NCBI GenBank assembly: GCA_035461385.1
Contig: DATHVI010000084.1
Span: 1 to 30,776 of the forward strand
Direction: 5' to 3'
Origin: DATHVI01 sp035461385
GTDB taxonomy: Bacteria; Actinomycetota; Thermoleophilia; Solirubrobacterales; 70-9
DNA: 30,776 nt
Shown here: piece by piece, positions 21,652 to 28,935 of the stretch
How positions within the stretch are numbered: position 1 is the stretch's first letter
Layout: every line of letters starts with the position of its first letter
Made by a program: the position numbers and the translations under genes
Notes under the pieces: generated by a model
What the model was told of the DNA's origin: nothing
Databases searched by the model: none
What the model saw: only the letters and a program-made list of their open reading frames with translations

Positions 21652-21722
21652 GGCCCCGTCGTCTAGTGGTAGGACCGGTCTCTTTCAAGGACCAGGCACG
21701 GGTTCGATTCCCGTCGGGGCCA
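21652..21722 (+). tRNA. tRNA-Glu (anticodon TTC)
   Basis: Cloverleaf can be folded by eye. The acceptor stem is GGCCCCG/CGGGGCC with discriminator A at 21722. The anticodon stem GGTCT/GGACC carries loop CTTTCAA (anticodon TTC). The T arm is ACGGG-TTCGATT-CCCGT. The D loop is short, giving 71 nt. CCA is not encoded. Confidence 0.93.
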
Positions 21723-21760
21723 TGTCGCTTGCTGCGGCAGTGCGGATCAATTCGAAGCTC

Positions 21761-21766
21761 TAAGGT
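21761..21766 (+). promoter_or_regulatory. TAAGGT -10-like element for lgt
   Basis: TAAGGT ends 13 nt before the ATG at 21780 with no ribosome site in between. lgt could also be read through from the tRNA-Glu promoter. Confidence 0.35.
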
Positions 21767-21779
21767 TGCGCCTCCCGCG

Positions 21780-22586
21780 ATGCAGCCTGAGCTCGACATC
21801 GGCCCGGTCACGCTGCAGACGTTCGGGATCATGTTCGCCCTCGCGTTCATCGCCTCGGGGCTCGTCGCCGGCAAGCGCCTCCAGGAGCTCGGGAAGCCAA
21901 CCGACTGGGCCTACGAGATGATCTTCGCCGCCCTGATCGGCGGCGTCGTCGGCGCCCGCCTCGACTTCATCCTCCAGAACTGGGATGCGGTCTCCGACGA
22001 CCCGGTCGGCAACATCTTCTCGGGCACCGGGCTGGTCTGGTTCGGCGGCCTCGTCGGCGGCGCGATCGGCGTCGTCATCTGGGCGCGCTTTCGCGGCATG
22101 CTCGACCTCGGCCTGATGGACCTCGCCGCCCCGGCGCTGGCGATCGGGTACGCGGTCGGCCGGATCGGCTGCCAGGTATCGGGCGACGGCGACTACGGCA
22201 TCGCCTGGGACGGCCCGTGGGCGATGGCCTACCCGGACGGCACCGTCCCCACCGATGTCCCGGTCCACCCGACGCCGATCTACGAGACGCTGGCGATGGG
22301 CCTCGCCGCCTACGCGCTCTGGCGGCTGCGGCTCAGCTTCCGCCCCGGGCTGCTGTTCGCCCTCTACCTCGTCCTCGCCGGCGCCGAGCGGTTCCTGGTC
22401 GAGTTCATCCGCCGCAACGACGAGGTCGCGATCGGGCTCACCCTCGCCCAGCTGCTCAGCCTCGGAATGGTGATCGCCGGCGCGGCCTGGATCGGCGTCA
22501 AGGCGAACCGCGGCGAGCTGCTCGCAGCCGAGGCCCCTACACCGAGCGCACGAGACCGCCGTCGAGCGGGATCACCGTCCCGGTGA
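21780..22586 (+). CDS. lgt: Prolipoprotein diacylglyceryl transferase
   Basis: Inner-membrane enzyme (268 aa) moving diacylglyceryl from phosphatidylglycerol to the lipobox cysteine of prolipoproteins, the first step of lipoprotein maturation. The Lgt signature is GRIGCQVSGDGDYG, with the catalytic-region Arg; the usual Asn after GRIG is Cys. VHPTPIYETL and the C-terminal RFLVEFIRRND are also typical, with about seven hydrophobic helices throughout. The ATG start gives MQPELDIGPVTLQTFGIMFA, the normal short periplasmic N-terminus. The last 50 bp overlap the end of the convergent SDR gene. Confidence 0.94.
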   Translation: MQPELDIGPVTLQTFGIMFALAFIASGLVAGKRLQELGKPTDWAYEMIFAALIGGVVGARLDFILQNWDAVSDDPVGNIFSGTGLVWFGGLVGGAIGVVIWARFRGMLDLGLMDLAAPALAIGYAVGRIGCQVSGDGDYGIAWDGPWAMAYPDGTVPTDVPVHPTPIYETLAMGLAAYALWRLRLSFRPGLLFALYLVLAGAERFLVEFIRRNDEVAIGLTLAQLLSLGMVIAGAAWIGVKANRGELLAAEAPTPSARDRRRAGSPSR

Positions 22587-23292
22587 GGTAGGCGGCGCGC
22601 TCCGAGCACAGGAACGCGACCAGGTCCGCGTACTCCGAGGGCTCACCGAGACGTCCGGCCGGGACCTCGCCGCGAGCGCGCTCGACCGCCGGCGCGATCG
22701 ATCCCCCCGAGAGCTCGGCCAGCCGCTCGGTGGCGAACCGGCCGGTGGCGATCGTGTTGACGGTGATCCCGTCGCCGGCGACCTCCCGCGCCAGCGTCTT
22801 GAAGAACGCCACGCTCGCCGAGCGATGCGCGTTCGACAGTCCCAGGTGGGGGATCGGCTCGATCGTCGAGGTTGAGCCGACGTTGACGATGCGACCCCAG
22901 CGCCGCTCGCGCATCACGGGCAGCGCGCCTTCGATCAGCACCCGCGGTGCGAGCACCAGCGATTCGTAGGCCCGACGCCACTCCTCGACGCCGTGGGCGA
23001 GCGCTCCCCCGGGTGGCGGTCCGCCCGTGTTGGTGACCAGGATCTCGATCGGGCCGAGGCGATCGGCGACCGCCGCCGGGAGCTCCGCGATCCGCTCGAG
23101 GTCGCCGGTGTCGGCGACGAGCGTCGCCGTCTCTCCCTCGATCGCCGCGGCCGCCTGCTCGAGCCGATCGGCGGAGCGGCTCGAAAGCGCGACTCGCGCG
23201 CCTTCGCGCGCGAGCGCGGCGGCAGTCGCGCGGCCGATGCCCTGGCTCGCGCCCATCACCAGCGCGACGCGGCCAGCGATCCCGAGATCCAT
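22537..23292 (-). CDS. Short-chain dehydrogenase/reductase with atypical catalytic site
   Basis: A 251-aa Rossmann-fold oxidoreductase. The cofactor motif G14-ASQGIG (LVMGASQGIGRA), the VTNTGGP strand (in place of NNAG), catalytic-position Ser140 (VNVGSTS) and the C-terminal AAYLTGTVIPLDGG are all classical SDR. The usual Tyr and Lys of YxxxK are missing: the matching segment reads LSNAHRSAS (about 152-160), with Arg157 in place of the Lys. Such LSNxxR variants exist among FabG-like proteins. ATG 23292 is preceded at 7 nt by TAGCTT, suggesting a leaderless mRNA initiated inside the end of the CAP gene. Substrate unknown. Confidence 0.87.
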   Translation of the reverse strand: MDLGIAGRVALVMGASQGIGRATAAALAREGARVALSSRSADRLEQAAAAIEGETATLVADTGDLERIAELPAAVADRLGPIEILVTNTGGPPPGGALAHGVEEWRRAYESLVLAPRVLIEGALPVMRERRWGRIVNVGSTSTIEPIPHLGLSNAHRSASVAFFKTLAREVAGDGITVNTIATGRFATERLAELSGGSIAPAVERARGEVPAGRLGEPSEYADLVAFLCSERAAYLTGTVIPLDGGLVRSV

Positions 23293-23299
23293 ACGCGAG

Positions 23300-23305
23300 A
23301 AGCTA
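23300..23305 (-). promoter_or_regulatory. TAGCTT -10 element for the SDR gene
   Basis: On the minus strand TAGCTT lies 7 nt before the SDR ATG (23292). Its first three bases are the TAG stop codon of the upstream CAP gene. Confidence 0.4.
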
Positions 23306-23929
23306 GTTCTTGTAGCCGAAGATCGCGGTGTAGGTGGCGTGGCTGCTGTCGCCGCTGCGGTACGGGCTGCCCCAGACGACACCGACGCCGAAGTGCCGGA
23401 AGCGCCGATCGAGGATCACCGCGCGGTGGCCCGAGCTGCTCATCCAGGCGCGGACCATCCGGCGTGCCTGGCCGCGGCTTCCCGCGCCCCAACCGAGCGT
23501 CTCCCCGGCGCCCCAGCTGCAGCCACAGGGGAGGTAGGAGGTCCTGCTCACCCGCTTCAGGAGGTCGCCGCCGCAGGTGTGGCTGAAGCACTGCCGGTCC
23601 CGCATCCGCACCGAGTGGCGCTTCGCCGCCCGCCGCAGCGACTTTCGCCGGGTGAGCGCGGGAAGCCCGCGCTTCGCCCGCCGCTTGTTGATCAGGCACA
23701 TGGTCGCCCGCTGGACGACGCCCGGCTTGACGTTCCCCGGATTCGCCCGGGCGCCCTTGCAGCGCGCCTCGGCCTCCCCGGCCGACAGCCCGACCGTCGC
23801 CGCAGGCCCGGGACCGGTCGCGGCGAGCAGGATCGCGGCGCCGGTCGCGAGCACAACACCGGCGAGAGGCGGCCGGCGGATGATGCGCCGCATGCGGAAG
23901 AGATGATCTCGGTTCGCTCGAACGCCCAT
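23303..23929 (-). CDS. Secreted CAP-domain (SCP/PR-1-like) protein
   Basis: A 208-aa exported protein. The N-terminus has Arg-rich n-region and hydrophobic core (PPLAGVVLATGAAILLAATG), a signal peptide or anchor. The CAP domain covers about 70-208: MCLINKRRAKRGLPAL (first helix), AAKRHSVRMRDRQCFSH (conserved His), GETLGWG (for GENLA), VRAWMSSSGHRAVIL (second conserved His motif) and FGVGVVWG near the end. Several extra cysteines in CFSHTCGG and PCGCSWG suggest disulphides. CAP proteins are secreted with varied roles, often unknown. The start is uncertain: ATG 23929 or ATG 23893, twelve codons later; neither has a good ribosome site. The SDR gene follows 10 bp downstream. Confidence 0.85.
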   Translation of the reverse strand: MGVRANRDHLFRMRRIIRRPPLAGVVLATGAAILLAATGPGPAATVGLSAGEAEARCKGARANPGNVKPGVVQRATMCLINKRRAKRGLPALTRRKSLRRAAKRHSVRMRDRQCFSHTCGGDLLKRVSRTSYLPCGCSWGAGETLGWGAGSRGQARRMVRAWMSSSGHRAVILDRRFRHFGVGVVWGSPYRSGDSSHATYTAIFGYKN

Positions 23930-24261
23930 CTGATCGTGCGCCTACGGGGTTAGCTGGCGGGCTCGCGCCGTTGGGCTGGCGCTACGCTCGATCGCGATTC
24001 GCCCCTGGCGTCCCGTCGTCGGGCGCCAACGGTTCCCCCGCCCGCCCGCTCGTCCGCGGGCGACTCGGCGGTTCACTTCGCGGCGGCATGCTAGCGAATC
24101 GTTAGGACACCGTGAGCATCCTGGTCGCGGATCCTCGGGAGAACAGCTACGGCGAGGACGTCAGGCGACGGATGCACGGAAGCGGTAGCTCCTCCAAGCG
24201 CATCTCTCCTCAACTGATCATCCCCGGAGCACCCCCGCGCGGCCCACGTAGGGCGATCGCG
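23930..24261. other. Intergenic region without a supported gene
   Basis: About 330 bp between the CAP gene and the tRNA-Val promoter. It contains a distant repeat pair CCGTTGG (23968-23974) / CCAACGG (24026-24032), too far apart for an obvious hairpin. A short GTG-initiated frame at 24112 runs into the tRNA. Nothing else could be supported. Confidence 0.5.
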
Positions 24262-24270
24262 CATAATAAT
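24262..24270 (+). promoter_or_regulatory. CATAATAAT -10 region for tRNA-Val
   Basis: An AT island CATAATAAT in GC-rich DNA, ending 11 nt before the tRNA-Val 5' end; CATAAT matches the -10 consensus at five of six positions. Confidence 0.5.
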
Positions 24271-24281
24271 CCGGCGGCCCG

Positions 24282-24354
24282 GGGCGGTTAGCTCAGTCGG
24301 GAGAGCGTCGCGCTTACAACGCGAAGGTCGCCGGTTCGAGTCCGGCACCGCCCA
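24282..24354 (+). tRNA. tRNA-Val (anticodon TAC)
   Basis: Standard 73-nt tRNA. The acceptor stem is GGGCGGT/ACCGCCC with discriminator A. The D arm is GCTC...GAGC, the anticodon stem TCGCG/CGCGA with loop CTTACAA (anticodon TAC), and the T arm GCCGG-TTCGAGT-CCGGC. CCA is not encoded. The 3' half lies antisense to the end of the CFA synthase gene. Confidence 0.95.
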
Positions 24355-25624
24355 CCTCGACGCGCCCGCGAGCGCCGATCGCGTCCCCGCGCCAGCCCGG
24401 CTTCGCGATCGCGAGCTGGAGGTCGCGGATCCGCCGCTCGGCGAAGCCCGCCTCCGAGGAGGCGAGGTAGAACCGCCACAGGCGGCGGAAGCGGTCGTCG
24501 TAGCCCCGGGGCTCGAGCTCCGGCCACGCGGCCTCGAAGCGCTCGCGCCAGAGCCGCAGGGTGCGCACGTAGTGGTCGCTGATCTCCTCGGTCCAGACGA
24601 TCCGCATGTCGGTCGCCGCCGCGACCAGGTCGCCGATCACCCGCTGCGACGGCAGGCAGCCGCCGGGGAAGATGTGCTTGTTGGCGAAGCTCCGCGCCGC
24701 CTTCTCGGCCGCGTAGAGGCGATCGTCGATGACGATCGCCTGCAGGAACATCAGCCCGTCGGCGCGGACCAGGTCGGAGCACTTGCGAAAGAAGGTCTCG
24801 AAGTACTGCCAGCCGACCGCCTCGATCATCTCGATCGAGACCAGGCGGTCGTAGGAGCCCTCGAGGTCGCGGTAGTCGGTCAGCAGCACCTCGACCCGGT
24901 CGGCGAGCTCGGCCTCGGCGACCCGCTCGAGCGCGTACGCGTGCTGCTCGCGGGAGATCGTCGTCGTCGTCACCCGGCAGCCGTGCTCCGCCGCGGCGTG
25001 GATCGCGAGCGCACCCCACCCGGTCCCGATCTCGAGCAGGTGGTGGTCGGGGCCGAGGTCGAGGTGCCGGCAGATCCGATCGAGCTTCGCGAGCTGGGCG
25101 TCGTCGATCGAGGCCTCGGGCTCCGGGAAATACGCGCACGAGTAGAGCAGCCGCCGATCGAGGAACGTCTCGAAGAGCTCGTTTCCGAGGTCGTAGTGGG
25201 CGGCGATGTTGCGCCGGGCGCCGGTCCTCGTGTTGCGGGGGACGAGGTTGCCGGCGCGCTGGAGCGGGCCGAGCACGGGATCCGCGCGGCGCCGCAGGCG
25301 GTCGAGCGGCCCGAGGTTCCGGGCGGCGATCCGAATCAGCGCGACGAGGTCGTCGACGTCCCACAGCCCCTCGACGTAGCCCTCGCCGAGCCCGGTCGAG
25401 CCGCGAAGCGCCCACGCATAGGCGCGGAGATCTCGGACCGCGACCCGCGCCTCGAGCTCCGATCCCGCCGGCCCGAACGCGCGCTCGCGGCCGCCCTCGA
25501 CGAGCACCACCCGCCCGTCCCGAAGCCCGCGTGCGAGCCGGTGGACGGCCCCCCGCGCCAGCGCCGCGCCCGCCGCATGCGGGCGGTCGAGCGGAGCGGA
25601 GCTGGTGGCGCCTTTGGACCTCAC
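24314..25624 (-). CDS. Cyclopropane-fatty-acyl-phospholipid synthase family methyltransferase
   Basis: A 436-aa SAM-dependent enzyme acting on unsaturated acyl chains of membrane phospholipids. Residues about 20-130 form the N-terminal lipid-binding part. The core begins at NIAAHYDLGNELFETFLD, followed by LYSCAYF, the SAM motif LLEIGTGWGALAIHAAAE, TTTTISREQ, the SIEMIEAVG active-site motif and FANKHIFPGG. CFA or related mycolic-type methylation cannot be separated by eye. GTG 25624 was taken as start; its ribosome site is poor. The stop (TAA, 24316-24314) lies inside tRNA-Val on the other strand, so the last dozen codons (ending GLEPATFAL) are tRNA antisense. Confidence 0.92.
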   Translation of the reverse strand: MRSKGATSSAPLDRPHAAGAALARGAVHRLARGLRDGRVVLVEGGRERAFGPAGSELEARVAVRDLRAYAWALRGSTGLGEGYVEGLWDVDDLVALIRIAARNLGPLDRLRRRADPVLGPLQRAGNLVPRNTRTGARRNIAAHYDLGNELFETFLDRRLLYSCAYFPEPEASIDDAQLAKLDRICRHLDLGPDHHLLEIGTGWGALAIHAAAEHGCRVTTTTISREQHAYALERVAEAELADRVEVLLTDYRDLEGSYDRLVSIEMIEAVGWQYFETFFRKCSDLVRADGLMFLQAIVIDDRLYAAEKAARSFANKHIFPGGCLPSQRVIGDLVAAATDMRIVWTEEISDHYVRTLRLWRERFEAAWPELEPRGYDDRFRRLWRFYLASSEAGFAERRIRDLQLAIAKPGWRGDAIGARGRVEVGGAGLEPATFAL

Positions 25625-25687
25625 CCGATCACCGGTACGTTCGTGCCAGAGGCTACTGCGACCGGCGCATCGCCGCCGGAACCGACC

Positions 25688-25693
25688 TACACT
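25688..25693 (+). promoter_or_regulatory. TACACT -10 element for the GGDEF-EAL gene
   Basis: TACACT ends 9 nt before the GTG at 25703, in the 78-bp gap divergent from the CFA synthase gene. No ribosome site is present. Confidence 0.45.
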
Positions 25694-25702
25694 GGGCCGA
25701 CC

Positions 25703-27124
25703 GTGGCCGACCCCGCCCACGATCCCCTGACGGGGCTCCCCGACCGGACGCTGCTCCTCGACCGACTCGAGCACGCGCTCGCCCGCGTCGAGCGCACCGG
25801 GATGCCGGTCGCGGTCCTGTTCTGCAACCTCGACGGCTTCAAGAAGGTCAACTCGGCCCTCGGCCGGGCCGCTGGCGACGAGCTGCTCGTCGGCGTCGCC
25901 CGGCGGATCGCGACCTGCGTCCGCCCGGCCGACAGCGTCGCCCGGCTCGGCGGCGACGAGTTCGCGGTCGTGCTCGAGGAGCTCCGTGACCCGGGCGACG
26001 CGGCGCGGGCCGCCGAGCGGATCCTGCGCGCGCTCGAGACCCCGTTCGACCTCAGCGCGCGCGAGGTCTACGCCGGCGCCAGCATCGGCATCGCGACCCG
26101 CGCCGCGAGCGCCGAGACGCTGCTTCGCGACGCCGACCTCGCGATGCACCGCGCGAAGCGCGAGGGCCGCGGCCGTTACGCGCTGTTCGAGCCCCGCCTG
26201 CACGCCGAGGTCGTCGAGCAGCTCGAGCTCGAGCACGATCTCAAGCGGGCGATCGACGGCGACAAGCTCGAGCTCGTCTACCAGCCGATCTTCAGCCTCC
26301 GGACCGGCCTCGTCGCCGGGCTCGAGGCGCTCGTCCGCTGGCGGCATCCGGCCCGGGGGCCCGTCAGCCCCGAGGAGTTCATCCCGCTCGCCGAGGAGAG
26401 CGGGCAGATCCACGCCCTCGGCCAGTGGGTGCTCGACGCCGCCTGCCACCAGGCGGCGCTCTGGCGGGCGCGCTACCCGGGGTTCCCGGGGCTCCGGGTC
26501 GGGGTCAACGTCTCCGGCGCCCAGCTCCGCGAGCCCGAGTTCGTCGACCGGGTCCGCGGCGCGCTCAGCGCCTCGCAGCTCGACCCGACCGGGCTCACGC
26601 TCGAGATCACCGAGTCGGTGCTGATCGACGACACCGAGCTGGCGACGGGAAAGCTCGAGGAGCTGAAGCGGATCGGCGTCGACCTCGCGATCGACGACTT
26701 CGGGATCGGCTACTCGTCGCTGACCTACCTGCAGCGGTTCCCGCTCGACGACCTGAAGATCGACCGGACGTTCGTCGAGCGGGTCGGAACCCGCTCGCCG
26801 GAGCCGGCGCTCGTCCGCGCGATCGTCGATCTCGCCGAGATCTTCGACCTGCGCCCGATCGCCGAGGGCGTGAGCCGCCCCGAGCAGGCCGACCGCCTGC
26901 TCGAGCTCGGCTGCGAGCTCGGACAGGGGTATCTGCTCGCCGAGCCGCTGTCGGCTGCGGACGCCGATGCCCTGCTGCTCGGAGTCGGGCTGCTCGGTGC
27001 TCCGGGCCCGGCGACCGGCTCCTCGCTAGGCTCGCGCCCGACCGATGAGGAGAGCGAGCCTGCTGGCGTCCGCGATCCTGGCCGCGCTCGTCGTGGCGAC
27101 GGCGGGAGCGCCGGCGCAGGCTGA
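25703..27124 (+). CDS. GGDEF-EAL cyclic-di-GMP signalling protein
   Basis: A 473-aa cytoplasmic protein without a sensor domain. The GGDEF domain spans about 5-165: PLTGLPDRTLLLDRL, intact GGDEF at 83-87 and an RxxD inhibitory site (RPAD, 74-77). The first metal-binding Asp of the family (LDxDxFK) is Asn42 in FCNLDGFK, which may weaken cyclase activity. The EAL domain spans about 185-430 and looks complete for c-di-GMP hydrolysis: EALVRW (E208), NVSGAQL, LEITES, DDFGIGYSSL, LKIDRTF and IAEGV. The last about 27 codons overlap the next gene and contain its promoter, so this Arg/Gly-rich tail may be mere read-through to the first stop. GTG start behind TACACT. Confidence 0.93.
   Translation: MADPAHDPLTGLPDRTLLLDRLEHALARVERTGMPVAVLFCNLDGFKKVNSALGRAAGDELLVGVARRIATCVRPADSVARLGGDEFAVVLEELRDPGDAARAAERILRALETPFDLSAREVYAGASIGIATRAASAETLLRDADLAMHRAKREGRGRYALFEPRLHAEVVEQLELEHDLKRAIDGDKLELVYQPIFSLRTGLVAGLEALVRWRHPARGPVSPEEFIPLAEESGQIHALGQWVLDAACHQAALWRARYPGFPGLRVGVNVSGAQLREPEFVDRVRGALSASQLDPTGLTLEITESVLIDDTELATGKLEELKRIGVDLAIDDFGIGYSSLTYLQRFPLDDLKIDRTFVERVGTRSPEPALVRAIVDLAEIFDLRPIAEGVSRPEQADRLLELGCELGQGYLLAEPLSAADADALLLGVGLLGAPGPATGSSLGSRPTDEESEPAGVRDPGRARRGDGGSAGAG
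27027..27032 (+). promoter_or_regulatory. TAGGCT -10 element for the GT-C gene
   Basis: TAGGCT ends 12 nt before the ATG at 27045. It lies inside the 3' coding part of the GGDEF-EAL gene; no ribosome site is present. Confidence 0.4.
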
Positions 27125-28763
27125 CGGACCGCCCCCCGACGACGACCCGACGCGCCAGTCGCCATTCGGCGGCCAGCTCCCGCCGCCGCTCACCGAGCCC
27201 GCCTCGCAGGCGGTCCCGCCGCCCGGGTTTGCGATCAGCGCCGGCGATGCGATCGCGGCCGCGGACGGCACCGAAGCGGTCCGCGAGCAGCTCGCCGAGA
27301 CCCCGGACGCCGAGCCGGTCGCCCTCATCCGGGGCGTCCGCTGGCAGGTCGGCTACTTCACCGCCGACGGCGACGAGGTTGCGCGGGCGATCGTCGACGG
27401 CGAAACCGGGGCGGTCGACGAGGCGTGGCGCTCGCACCAGGTCGAGACCAAGCTCGCCCGCGGCTACGAGAGGGCGGTGGCGCAGAAGGTCAACGCGCCG
27501 TACGTGTGGATTCCCCTCTGCATCCTCTTCTGTGCGGCGTTCGTCGATCCCCGGCGGCCGTTGCGGCTCATCCACCTCGACCTGCTCGTCCTCGTCGGGC
27601 TGAGCGCGTCGCTCTACTTCTTCAACCGGGCGGAGATCACGGTCTCGGTGCCGCTGTATTACCCGGTGCTGGCTTACGTCCTCGTCCGCATGCTCGCCGC
27701 CGGGCTCTGGCCGCGCGAGCGCCCGGGACCGCTCGTGCCGCTGGTCCCGATCCGGGCGCTCGCGGTTTGCGCGGTCGTGCTCCTCTGCGGGCGGGTGGCG
27801 CTCAACGTGTTCGACTCGCGCGTGATCGACGTCGGCGTCGCCGGGGTGGTCGGCGCCGAGCGGATCACTTCCGGGGAGCCGCTGTACGAGGGCGGGTTCT
27901 CCCCCGGGCTCGACCTTCGCGGCGACGTCTACGGGCCGGCGAACTACCTCGCCTACATCCCGTTCGAGCAGCTGCTGCCGTGGGACGGGGTCTGGAATGG
28001 CGTCGCGGCGGCGCACGCCGCGGCGATCGCATTCGACCTGCTGTGCGTGCTCGGCCTGCTCGTGCTCGGCCGCCGGCTGCGAGGCGGTGCCGAGGGGCGG
28101 GCGCTGGGCTGGGCGCTCGCCTTCGCCTGGGTCGCCTACCCGTTCACGCTCTACACGCTGAACGCGAACGCGAACGACGCGCTCGTCGCCGCGCTCGGGA
28201 TCGGCGCCCTGCTCGCACTCGGATCGGCCCCCGTGCGCGGCGCGCTGCTCGCCCTCGCGACGGCGGCGAAGTTCGGATCGGCCGCGCTCGCGCCCCTGTT
28301 CGCGACCGCGACCGGCGAGCGCCGCTGGCGCCGCGCGCTCGTGTTCAGCGTCGCGTTCGCCGCCGTCGCGGCCGCGGTCGTCCTGCCGTTCGTCCCCGAC
28401 GGGGGCCTGCGCGAGCTCTACGACCGGACGCTCGGCTACCAGGCGACCCGCGGCTCGCCGTTCAGCGTCTGGGGCCTGGCGCCGTCGCTCGACTTCCTCC
28501 AGCCGCTCGCCCGGGCCGCGGTCGTGGCGCTGGCGGTCGGCGTCGGGCTGTGGCCGCGGAGCAAGTCCCCGGTCCAGATCGCCGCCCTCGCCGCCGCGGT
28601 GACGGTGGCGGTGCAGCTCACCACCGCGCACTGGTTCTACTTCTACGTCGTCTGGTTCCTGCCGTTCACGCTCGTCGCGGCGTTCGCCTCGCAGCGCCGG
28701 ATCGCGGGCCGCCCGCAGAGCGGTTCCCCGGCAGTGACCCACCCCGGGCCCGGTCAACGCTGA
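27045..28763 (+). CDS. Polytopic membrane protein: exported PepSY-like segment plus GT-C/DUF2029-like core
   Basis: A 572-aa membrane protein. Residues 1-26 are a clear signal sequence or first helix ending APAQA. Residues about 30-145 are outside the membrane and include GVRWQVGYFTADGDEVARAI and DGETGAVDEAW, the WxVxxxxxxGxxxAxVxVDxxTGxV pattern of PepSY-like domains. From about 148 on there are around ten hydrophobic helices. An extracytoplasmic loop GEPLYEGGFSPG... DVYGPANYLAYIPFE resembles the loop of GT-C/GT87-type polyprenyl-phosphate-sugar mannosyltransferases. NANANDALVAALG and the final WFYFYVVWFLPF also fit such proteins. The donor and acceptor are unknown. The first 80 bp overlap the GGDEF-EAL gene in another frame; an 8-bp-stem hairpin spans its stop codon. 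Confidence 0.75.
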   Translation: MRRASLLASAILAALVVATAGAPAQADGPPPDDDPTRQSPFGGQLPPPLTEPASQAVPPPGFAISAGDAIAAADGTEAVREQLAETPDAEPVALIRGVRWQVGYFTADGDEVARAIVDGETGAVDEAWRSHQVETKLARGYERAVAQKVNAPYVWIPLCILFCAAFVDPRRPLRLIHLDLLVLVGLSASLYFFNRAEITVSVPLYYPVLAYVLVRMLAAGLWPRERPGPLVPLVPIRALAVCAVVLLCGRVALNVFDSRVIDVGVAGVVGAERITSGEPLYEGGFSPGLDLRGDVYGPANYLAYIPFEQLLPWDGVWNGVAAAHAAAIAFDLLCVLGLLVLGRRLRGGAEGRALGWALAFAWVAYPFTLYTLNANANDALVAALGIGALLALGSAPVRGALLALATAAKFGSAALAPLFATATGERRWRRALVFSVAFAAVAAAVVLPFVPDGGLRELYDRTLGYQATRGSPFSVWGLAPSLDFLQPLARAAVVALAVGVGLWPRSKSPVQIAALAAAVTVAVQLTTAHWFYFYVVWFLPFTLVAAFASQRRIAGRPQSGSPAVTHPGPGQR

Positions 28764-28774
28764 GCAGCCCGGGG
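28742..28774 (+). terminator. Hairpin spanning the GT-C stop codon
   Basis: CCCCGGGC (28742-28749) and GCCCGGGG (28767-28774) pair perfectly around a 17-nt loop that contains the TGA (28761-28763), followed by only two T residues. Confidence 0.45.
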
Positions 28775-28789
28775 TTCGCGAGCGCCGTC

Positions 28790-28795
28790 TAGAAT
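28790..28795 (+). promoter_or_regulatory. TAGAAT -10-like element upstream of tRNA-Asp
   Basis: TAGAAT lies 35 nt before the mature tRNA-Asp 5' end, allowing a primary transcript with a 5' leader of about 25-28 nt. Confidence 0.4.
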
Positions 28796-28830
28796 CGACC
28801 CGGCGGGCTTCCGGGCTCGCCTGTTCGTCC

Positions 28831-28904
<74 letters not shown>

Positions 28905-28913
28905 TCCAGGATG

Positions 28914-28935
28914 CCCGAGGGCGTCCGATCTCGGG
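28914..28935 (+). terminator. Hairpin after tRNA-Asp
   Basis: CCCGAG (28914-28919)/CTCGGG (28930-28935), 10-nt loop, starting 10 nt after the tRNA and followed by TT. The rest of the gap to 29105 shows no supported gene. Confidence 0.4.

Noticed and set aside
23968..24032. CCGTTGG/CCAACGG pair in the gap before tRNA-Val as a structured RNA
   Set aside because: Arms are 7 bp with a 51-nt spacer and no supporting inner structure.
24112..24291. Short plus-strand frame beginning GTG AGC ATC CTG GTC, about 59 codons
   Set aside because: It runs through the tRNA-Val promoter and ends inside the tRNA; only the first 20 codons look coding and no family is recognisable.
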